64,000 nucleotides of DNA, from contig NC_021191.1 of assembly GCF_000389965.1 (NCBI RefSeq), forward strand, positions 8,867,501-8,931,500, written 5' to 3'. Numbering within the stretch: the stretch's first letter is position 1; each line of letters opens with the position of its first letter. The position numbers were made by a program, and so were the translations under genes. Positions 57,686-64,000 of this stretch are shown here, piece after piece. The DNA is from Actinoplanes sp. N902-109. Its GTDB lineage: Bacteria > Actinomycetota > Actinomycetes > Mycobacteriales > Micromonosporaceae. A model generated the notes under the pieces. The model saw only the letters and a program-made list of their open reading frames with translations, did no database searches and had not been told where the DNA came from.

Positions 57686-59275
57686 TCAGGACCAGGGGAC
57701 CTGGGCGGAGGGATAGAAGCGGACGCCGCGCAACGTCCAGCGGGGACCGTACGCGCCCAGGCGGGCGGCGAATCCCGGCCAGTCGTGGGTGGATGCGGGT
57801 GACCAGCCGAGTTCGGCGATGGCGGGCAGCCGGGGGAAGGCCATGAACTCGATGTCGTCGAGGCTGCGCAACGTTTCCGACCAGAGCGGGGCCTCGACGC
57901 CGATGACGGCGTTCTCGCCCACCCCGGTGACGCGGGTGGCCGGGTCCCAGTCGTAGGCGGTCCGCACCTCGATGTAGCCGGCCCAGCTCAGGCCCAGCGG
58001 CGTGCTCGGGTCGTACTTCATGTCGAGGTACGCCTTGCTGGCCGGGGACATGACCACCTTGGTGCCGTGCTGCACGGCGGTGGCCAGGAACGGCTCCGCG
58101 GTGCCGGTGCCCCAGAACTGGGCCACGGCGGCGGCTGCGACCGGCGACCTGGCGATGTCGTGCCAGCCGTAGGCGGTCTTGCCGTACTTGGCCACCAGCG
58201 GCAGGACCCGTTGCTGGAACGTCAGGTAGTCGGCCTCCGTGGTGGCGTGGGCCTCGTCGCCGCCGATGTGGAGATAGGGCCCCGGGGTCATCGCGGCCAG
58301 CTCGCGGATGACGTCCTCGACGAAGCGGTAGGTGGTCTCCGAACCGATGCACAAGGAGCTGTAGCCGACCTCGGTGTCGGTGCGCGGCGGCGGCGCCACC
58401 CCGTCGCACGTCAGCTCCGGGTACGCGACCTGGGCCGCGTTCACGTGTCCCGGCATGTCGATCTCCGGGACGATGATGACGAAGCGCTTGGCGGCGTACG
58501 AGACGAGGTCCTTGTATTGGCTCTTGGTGAGGAACCCGGGACCCTCGCCGTCGACACCCGTGCCGGTCCCGCCGCTGATCCGGGTCAGGTCGGGCCAGCT
58601 GTCGATCTGGATGCGCCAGCCCTGATCGTCGGCGAGGTGCAGGTGCAGATAGTTGATCTTGAAGCGGCTGATGTCGTCGATGTAGGCCTTGATCTCGTCC
58701 GGGGTGTGGAAATGCCGTGCCTCGTCGAGCATGGCGCCGCGATACCCGAACCGGGGATAGTCGACGATCCGGCCGCCGGCGACGGTCCAGCTGCGCTGCA
58801 CGACCGTCGGTGAGTCGATGTCGGTGGGCAACAGTTGCAGCAGGGTCCGGGTGCCGGCATACAGCCCGGCCGGCTGGTTGGCCCGGATGACAACTTCCTT
58901 GTTCCGTACGCTCAACCGGTACCCCTCAGCACCGAGCCTGCTGTCGTTCGCGCCGAGCCCGAGCGAGATGGACGGCAACGCGCGCGCCGAAACGGGCAGC
59001 ACCGGCAGCGCGAATCCGGTTGCCGGCCGCAGTTCCCGGGCCAGCTGGAGGCCGATCTCCCGGACCGCGGGCTGATCCGCGCGGATGACGGTCAGCGGCC
59101 CGAGCCGGAACGGCGGCCCGGATTCCGGGGTGACTTCGACGGGTGCGGGGATGACATTCCCGAGCGTGGGGGCGGCCGTCGTGGCGGCGACCGCGGCCGG
59201 TTGTGGAATGCCGAGCAGGGACAGGGCCAGAGTGAGGGCCGCCGTGGCCGTGCGGCGAGCCGTAACGGGGGACAT
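57686..59275 (-). CDS. Secreted beta-N-acetylhexosaminidase (GH20)
   Basis: It removes terminal GlcNAc/GalNAc from chitin or peptidoglycan fragments. The 529-residue precursor has a signal peptide (about 1-30, ending AVAATTA), an N-terminal GH20b domain (about 35-150) and a TIM barrel with HLADDQGWR, VPEIDMPGH and the catalytic Asp-Glu pair in HIGGDEAHA. C-terminal Trp residues of the pocket (SWAGY, APLWSETL) are present. The upstream sequence is AT-rich (TATATAAGG before ATG 59275). I see no DasR-type palindrome there. Confidence 0.93.
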   Translation of the reverse strand: MSPVTARRTATAALTLALSLLGIPQPAAVAATTAAPTLGNVIPAPVEVTPESGPPFRLGPLTVIRADQPAVREIGLQLARELRPATGFALPVLPVSARALPSISLGLGANDSRLGAEGYRLSVRNKEVVIRANQPAGLYAGTRTLLQLLPTDIDSPTVVQRSWTVAGGRIVDYPRFGYRGAMLDEARHFHTPDEIKAYIDDISRFKINYLHLHLADDQGWRIQIDSWPDLTRISGGTGTGVDGEGPGFLTKSQYKDLVSYAAKRFVIIVPEIDMPGHVNAAQVAYPELTCDGVAPPPRTDTEVGYSSLCIGSETTYRFVEDVIRELAAMTPGPYLHIGGDEAHATTEADYLTFQQRVLPLVAKYGKTAYGWHDIARSPVAAAAVAQFWGTGTAEPFLATAVQHGTKVVMSPASKAYLDMKYDPSTPLGLSWAGYIEVRTAYDWDPATRVTGVGENAVIGVEAPLWSETLRSLDDIEFMAFPRLPAIAELGWSPASTHDWPGFAARLGAYGPRWTLRGVRFYPSAQVPWS

Positions 59276-59316
59276 GCCCGACCTTATATAGTCGAGCGTC
59301 TATCGGTAAAGCCTGC

Positions 59317-59577
59317 TCAGCCCTCCGGCCGGTTGAGGATGCCGACGGCGACCGCGTGCACGGCGTCCAGGTCGGCGGGATCCTTGAGCGCTGCCCGGGC
59401 GCCCGTCACCCCGTACCATTCCTCGGCGTCCTTGTACTGGACCTTGATGGTCACCTGACCGTCGGTGAGCTCGCTGCGCAACGTCAAGTCGCCGGTCACG
59501 ACGCCGACCTCATCGGTCATCACGCCGCCCTGACCGGCGGTTATGTCGGTGGACCGGACGGTGGCGGAGTCGGTCAT
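59317..59577 (-). CDS. Small cytoplasmic protein coupled to the secreted nuclease gene, 86 aa
   Basis: An 86-residue acidic protein with beta-strands (GVVTGDLTLRSELTDGQVTI, VQYKDAEEWYGVTGA) and a C-terminal helix. ATG 59577 overlaps the upstream stop by one base (TGATG), with GGAG 9 bases before. I do not recognise a family. Coupling to a secreted nuclease would fit an immunity or accessory protein, but the nuclease type is widespread and usually has no such partner, so this is only a suggestion. Confidence 0.65.
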   Translation of the reverse strand: MTDSATVRSTDITAGQGGVMTDEVGVVTGDLTLRSELTDGQVTIKVQYKDAEEWYGVTGARAALKDPADLDAVHAVAVGILNRPEG

Positions 59578-60248
59578 CAGCACTTCTCCAGCATGTCGTT
59601 GAGAGCGTCGCGCTCGGCGGAGGTCACTGACAGTTTCCAGTGCGCCTTGACCGCGATCCAGTCTTTCGCGTAGGAGCACCACGAACTGGTGGCTTTCGGC
59701 TTCCACGTGGACGGGTCCTGGTCACCCTTCGACCGGTTGGAGGACGCTGAGACCGCCACGAGCTGCGGGTCGTCCAGGTCGTTGGCGAAATCTTCGCGCT
59801 TGTCGGTGGTCCACTTACCGGCTCCGGACCGCCAGGCGTTGGCCAGCGGCACCATGTGGTCGATGTCGACCTTCGCCGGATCGGTGATCTTGACGCCGTC
59901 GTACAGGCTGGTCCAGGTGCCGGCGACCACGTTGCAGCCGGAGAACTTGACCTTGGTGCCGTCGCGCTTGAGCACCGAGTCACGGACGTCGCAGTTGTTG
60001 CCGGTGCTGCGCCAGTGCGGGAACTTCTCCCGGCTGTAGCCGCTCATCGAGCCCGCTTTCGCCACGGTCAGCTTCGTGAGCTGGGCCTTGGCGTCACTGG
60101 CGCTGCCGGTGCCGGTGCCGGTGGTGGAGCTGGTGCCGGGGTCCGTACCGGATGGTGATCCGTTGTCGGTGACGCTGACGTCGCAGCCGGCGGCGACGGT
60201 CAGGGTGAGCAGGGAAGCGGCGAGGGGAAGGGCGAAACGAGGGCGCAC
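59577..60248 (-). CDS. Secreted lipoprotein with HNH/DUF1524-type nuclease domain
   Basis: A 223-residue protein. The signal sequence ends in VAAGC (about 18-22), so it is probably a lipoprotein. After a Ser/Thr/Gly linker, the domain (about 60-223) has VDIDHMVPLANAWRSGA, DDPQLVAVSASSNRSKGDQD and WKP...WCSYAKDW, the His-Asn metal-finger pattern of extracellular HNH nucleases common in actinobacteria. Four cysteines could form disulfides. TACGCT lies 7 bases before GTG 60248, a leaderless layout. Its role may be nutrient scavenging or competition. Confidence 0.88.
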   Translation of the reverse strand: MRPRFALPLAASLLTLTVAAGCDVSVTDNGSPSGTDPGTSSTTGTGTGSASDAKAQLTKLTVAKAGSMSGYSREKFPHWRSTGNNCDVRDSVLKRDGTKVKFSGCNVVAGTWTSLYDGVKITDPAKVDIDHMVPLANAWRSGAGKWTTDKREDFANDLDDPQLVAVSASSNRSKGDQDPSTWKPKATSSWCSYAKDWIAVKAHWKLSVTSAERDALNDMLEKC

Positions 60249-60255
60249 ACCACAA

Positions 60256-60261
60256 AGCGTA
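60256..60261 (-). promoter_or_regulatory. Probable -10 element, leaderless start of the nuclease gene
   Basis: TACGCT (minus strand), 7 bases, GTG 60248. Confidence 0.45.
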
Positions 60262-60307
60262 TGGAAGGTCCGCCCGTTTCGCTCGACTCGTCATCCGTGG
60301 GGTAAAT

Positions 60308-60346
60308 CTCCCGCGCGCCGCCGGGGTGACCGCCGGCGCGCGGGAG
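60308..60346 (-). terminator. Hairpin terminator of leuA
   Basis: Perfect 13-base arms (CTCCCGCGCGCCG, 60308-60320; complement 60334-60346) lie just after the leuA stop. On the minus strand the hairpin is followed by ATTTA. Confidence 0.85.
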
Positions 60347-60352
60347 TGGTTG

Positions 60353-62092
60353 TCATCGGGCGCGGTTCACCGCGCTGACCACAGCTTTGACCGATGCCGT
60401 GACGATGTTGGCGTCCAGGCCGACACCCCAGACCGTACGGTCGTTGATCTCGCACTCCACATAGGCTGCGGCCTGCGCGTCCTCACCGGAGGTCAGCGCG
60501 TGCTCGGCGTAGTCCAGGACCCGGGCCTGCACCCCGAGCGGCTCCAGGGCCTGCACGAAGGCGTCGATCGGGCCGTTGCCGACGCCGGCCACCGGGCGGC
60601 GGGTGTTGCGGTGGCGCACCTCGGCGTCGATCTCCACCTTGCCGTCCACCGTCGCCGTGGAGTAGCGCTCCAGCTCGATGACGCCGAACTGCTGGTGGTC
60701 GATCAGGTACTCGCTCGCGAAGATGTCCCACATCTGCTGCGGGCCGACCTCGCCACCCGCGGCGTCGGTCACGTGCTGCACCACGCCGGAGAACTCGATC
60801 TGCAGGCGGCGCGGGAGGTCGAGCTTGTGCTCCTCCTTCATGATGTACGCCACACCGCCCTTGCCCGACTGCGAGTTGACCCGGATGACCGCCTCGTAGG
60901 TGCGGCCCACGTCCTTGGGGTCGATCGGCAGATAGGGCACGCCCCAGGCGAACTCGTCGACGTCCGTACCGGCGTCGGTGGCCTCCTGCTGGAGCGCGGT
61001 CAGGCCCTTCTTGATGGCGTCCTGGTGCGAGCCGGAGAACGCCGTGTAGACCAGGTCACCGACGTACGGGTGCCGCTCGTGCACCGGCAGCTGGTTGCAG
61101 TACTCGACGGCGCGCTTGATCTCGTCGATCTCGGAGAAGTCGATCATCGGGTCGACGCCCTGGGAGAACAGGTTGAGCCCGAGCGTCACCAGGTCGACGT
61201 TGCCGGTGCGCTCGCCGTTGCCGAACAGGCACCCCTCGACGCGGTCGGCGCCGGCCAGCACGCCGAGCTCGGCGGCGGCCACGGCGGTGCCCCGGTCGTT
61301 GTGCGGGTGCAGGCTGAGGATCACGCTCTCGCGGCGGGGCAGGTGACGGTGCATCCACTCGATGCTGTCCGCGTACACGTTGGGGGTGGCCATCTCGACG
61401 GTCGCCGGCAGGTTGATGATCAGCGGGCGGTCCGGGGTCGGGTCGATCACGTCGATGACCGCCGAGCAGATCTCCAGCGCGTAGTCCAGCTCGGTGCCCG
61501 TGTAGGACTCCGGCGAGTACTCGTAGAAGATGTCGGTGTCCGGCGTGTGGATCTCGGCGTACTTCTGGCAGAGCCGGGCGCCGGTGGTCGCGATGTCGGT
61601 GATGCCGGCCCGGTCCAGGCCGAACACGACCTTGCGCTGCAGCGTCGAGGTCGAGTTGTAGAAGTGCACGATCGCGCGCTTGGCACCCCGCAGCGACTCG
61701 AACGTGCGGTCGATCAGGTGCTCGCGGCACTGCACCAGCACCTGGATCGTCACGTCGTCCGGGATCAGGTCCTGCTCGATGAGCTGGCGGACGAAGTCGT
61801 AGTCGGTCTGGCTGGCGGCCGGGAAGCCGACCTCGATCTCCTTGTAGCCCATCGCGACCAGCAGGCTGAACATCCGCCGCTTGCGCTCGGGCGACATCGG
61901 GTCGATCAGGGCCTGGTTGCCGTCGCGCAGGTCGACGGCGCACCAGCGGGGCGCGGTCCCGATCCGCTTGGCCGGCCACTGCCGGTCGGGGAGGTCGACA
62001 GCGAACTGCTGCTGATAGGCGCTGTAGCGCTGGAACGGCATCCCGCTCGGCTGCTGGCGCGCGATGGGATCACTGGTTGCTTCGCTGGACAT
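60353..62092 (-). CDS. leuA: 2-isopropylmalate synthase
   Basis: LeuA condenses 2-ketoisovalerate with acetyl-CoA, the committed step of leucine synthesis, and is inhibited by leucine. The 579-residue protein is the long actinobacterial type: catalytic barrel with LRDGNQALIDPM, GFPAASQTDYDFV, the metal motif SLHPHNDRGTA and GNGERTGNVDLV, then a C-terminal regulatory domain. AGGAG lies 6 bases before ATG 62092, and a leucine-rich leader ORF precedes it. A hairpin terminator follows. Confidence 0.96.
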   Translation of the reverse strand: MSSEATSDPIARQQPSGMPFQRYSAYQQQFAVDLPDRQWPAKRIGTAPRWCAVDLRDGNQALIDPMSPERKRRMFSLLVAMGYKEIEVGFPAASQTDYDFVRQLIEQDLIPDDVTIQVLVQCREHLIDRTFESLRGAKRAIVHFYNSTSTLQRKVVFGLDRAGITDIATTGARLCQKYAEIHTPDTDIFYEYSPESYTGTELDYALEICSAVIDVIDPTPDRPLIINLPATVEMATPNVYADSIEWMHRHLPRRESVILSLHPHNDRGTAVAAAELGVLAGADRVEGCLFGNGERTGNVDLVTLGLNLFSQGVDPMIDFSEIDEIKRAVEYCNQLPVHERHPYVGDLVYTAFSGSHQDAIKKGLTALQQEATDAGTDVDEFAWGVPYLPIDPKDVGRTYEAVIRVNSQSGKGGVAYIMKEEHKLDLPRRLQIEFSGVVQHVTDAAGGEVGPQQMWDIFASEYLIDHQQFGVIELERYSTATVDGKVEIDAEVRHRNTRRPVAGVGNGPIDAFVQALEPLGVQARVLDYAEHALTSGEDAQAAAYVECEINDRTVWGVGLDANIVTASVKAVVSAVNRAR

Positions 62093-62097
62093 GCGTT

Positions 62098-62203
62098 CTC
62101 CTGAAGAGATGGTCGATTCACAAGGACCGACCGGCGCGCATCAACTCCGCGACGAGGTGCCGGCCTCTGATGGGGCCTCGTCGCGGCAGCGAAGGAGGAG
62201 GAG
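62098..62203 (-). promoter_or_regulatory. leuA attenuator: Leu codons, hairpin and complementary ribosome site
   Basis: The leader's Leu codons (CTCCTCCTCCTT, 62203-62192) can pair with the leuA Shine-Dalgarno AGGAG (62102-62098). Between them lies a perfect 11-base stem (CCGCGACGAGG, 62186-62176 on the minus strand; 62157-62147) that would bring the two together. A ribosome stalled at Leu codons would cover the anti-ribosome site and free leuA translation. This mechanism is inferred. Confidence 0.6.
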
Positions 62204-62215
62204 CGCATACAGCAT
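62141..62215 (-). CDS. leuL: leuA leader peptide, 24 aa
   Basis: ATG 62215 opens MLYALLLLRCRDEAPSEAGT plus four residues, ending TGA at 62141. Five of the first eight residues are leucine, with four consecutive Leu codons (CTC CTC CTC CTT). Leucine leader peptides before leuA are known in actinobacteria and sense charged tRNA(Leu). The stop lies 48 bases before the leuA ATG. Confidence 0.8.
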   Translation of the reverse strand: MLYALLLLRCRDEAPSEAGTSSRS

Positions 62216-62287
62216 GTCGACGCCACCCTACGTGAACCGATGGGCCGCGGCTAACCCTACGCCCGGATCGTGAGATCGGCGCCGAAG

Positions 62288-63097
62288 TCACGCGGAGGGG
62301 GACGGCACCACTTCACCAAGTGACGGCAGCACGGGCGGGGGCGGCGGGGCGTCCATGCCCATCGGATCGCCCGCGGTGACCTGGCCGGGCAGCTGGACGG
62401 TCGAGGGCGCCGCCGCGGGGGTGCCGGCGATGGTGATCGTCCCGAAGGTCACCCGCGCCGCGGTCAGCAGGCCGTCCGCGGTGTAGCAGTAGATCCCCAC
62501 GTCGACCGGCGCCGACAGCGAAGCCGAGATGGTGTCGACGGAATAGCAGTCACCGCTCGCCCCGGGCAGTGGCTGAGCCGCCGCCACCGACAACGCCGCC
62601 TGCCGGTCGGTGAACACGGGCAGCCACTGCCGGAACACGCGCTCGATCTTCGGGTCGTACTTCTTGGGCACCCGCTCGCCCCGGTCAGCCACCCGGACGC
62701 AGGACGGGATGATCGGGTTGGTCGCCGACGGGATCGCGCACTGGAACAACCCGGCCTCGGTCTCCACGATCGATACGTCAGCCGTGCCGCCGAGCGCGCC
62801 ACCCGGGATGTCGACCCGCCACGAGCCGTCGGCCGCCACCGCCGCCATGATGGTGCGCTGCGCCTGGCCGTCGACGTCGACCGTGTAGAGCGCGGCGAAG
62901 TGGTAGTCCTCGGCCTTCGCGGCGCGGGCGGCCAGTTCCATCCGGGCGGCGTCGGCCCCGTCGCCGGTCCCGCCGCTGGGTGGGGCGCTGGGCGAGCCGG
63001 ACGCGGCCGGCTGTCCCGCGGGCGCCGGGTCGCCGCAGGCCGCGATCGATACGGTCAGCAGCGTGGCGACAACGCACGAAACGGGACGGAAGCGCAT
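62288..63097 (-). CDS. Lipoprotein of unknown function, 269 aa
   Basis: The signal sequence ends in SIAAC (about 17-21), so it is a likely lipoprotein. A Ser/Pro/Gly linker precedes an outer domain (about 50-235) with repeated beta-strands (FAALYTVDVDGQAQRTIMAA, SWRVDIPGG) and paired cysteines near CAIPS and SCVRV and near CYSVD and YCYT. A Pro-rich C-terminal tail (about 236-269) ends the protein. LolA/LppX-like folds share this plan, but I cannot assign one. It is divergent from aspartokinase. Confidence 0.75.
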   Translation of the reverse strand: MRFRPVSCVVATLLTVSIAACGDPAPAGQPAASGSPSAPPSGGTGDGADAARMELAARAAKAEDYHFAALYTVDVDGQAQRTIMAAVAADGSWRVDIPGGALGGTADVSIVETEAGLFQCAIPSATNPIIPSCVRVADRGERVPKKYDPKIERVFRQWLPVFTDRQAALSVAAAQPLPGASGDCYSVDTISASLSAPVDVGIYCYTADGLLTAARVTFGTITIAGTPAAAPSTVQLPGQVTAGDPMGMDAPPPPPVLPSLGEVVPSPSA

Positions 63098-63251
63098 CGA
63101 GACATTCTCGCCTCCGCATGCCGGGAGCCCGCTGACATTCGCGCCGTGTCGTGCCGCACAGGCCGGAATCTGGGATCGGTTGGGGGTGCGGGCGACCCGC
63201 GCCGCTACTCTGGTCAGCGATTGACTCGAGCAGGGGAAGGAGCCGGCTGCC

Positions 63252-64000
<749 letters not shown>

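Noticed and set aside
59276..59316. DasR-type operator upstream of the GH20 gene
   Set aside because: The region has only an imperfect TAGTCG...GTCTA symmetry that does not match the ACTGGTCTAGACCACT-type site.

Overview
The window is very GC-rich, has dense overlapping genes and encodes WhiB, MycP/EccC/EccD, a MarP-type protease and PASTA-containing PonA, so it comes from an actinobacterium. The family is probably Micromonosporaceae (Actinoplanes-like), which is inference from overall gene content. Several blocks keep the gene order known from Mycobacterium tuberculosis: DUF3180-folK-folB-folP / folE-ftsH (Rv3605c-Rv3610c), hpt-tilS-DUF2342-dacB/ppa (Rv3624c-Rv3628), marP-nudix-tlpA-nth...crp (Rv3671c-Rv3676), MBL-ridA-DUF4177/arsA-arsA/whiB4/ponA2/phosphoesterase (Rv3677c-Rv3683), and leuA next to ask (Rv3709c-Rv3710).

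Layout: 1-3 kb, a truncated CBS protein and small membrane/transport genes. 2.5-4.8 kb, the folate operon (minus strand). 4.8-18.2 kb, a plus-strand block that splits folP from folE. It encodes a type IV secretion-like apparatus (pilin-like, PrgI/VirB3-like, VirB4-like ATPase, TrbL/VirB6-like, VirB8/TcpC-like, M23/SLT hydrolase), then a separate FtsK-like ATPase with two small partners. No relaxase, integrase or partition gene is seen. 18.2-26.0 kb, folE, ftsH, hpt, tilS, a zinc metalloprotease-like gene and dacB (minus), then ppa (plus). 27-34 kb, a partial type VII secretion locus (eccD, divergent eccC, mycP). 34-39.7 kb, marP, NUDIX, thioredoxin, nth, capA and crp. 39.7-43.4 kb, a two-subunit biotin-dependent carboxylase whose catalytic motifs are altered in both subunits. 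43.3-50 kb, a Ser/Thr kinase, a large cyclase-AAA-TPR protein, an MBL hydrolase and RidA. 50-57.6 kb, two ArsA-type ATPases, WhiB, PonA, YqeY and a phosphoesterase. 57.7-64 kb, a GH20 hexosaminidase, a secreted HNH-type lipoprotein, leuA with a leucine leader peptide, a lipoprotein and the 5' part of aspartokinase.

Two expression features recur. Neighbouring genes are joined by 4-base start/stop overlaps (ATGA/GTGA), sometimes through very short relay ORFs. At least 14 genes have a TAnnnT hexamer 6-8 bases before an ATG/GTG, the layout expected of leaderless mRNAs.

The items most worth following up are the secretion-like island between folP and folE, the FtsK/coiled-coil/86-residue triad, the motif-degenerate carboxylase pair, the leuA leader whose leucine codons are complementary to the leuA Shine-Dalgarno sequence, and a folE that lacks any ATG/GTG/TTG start upstream of its conserved core.
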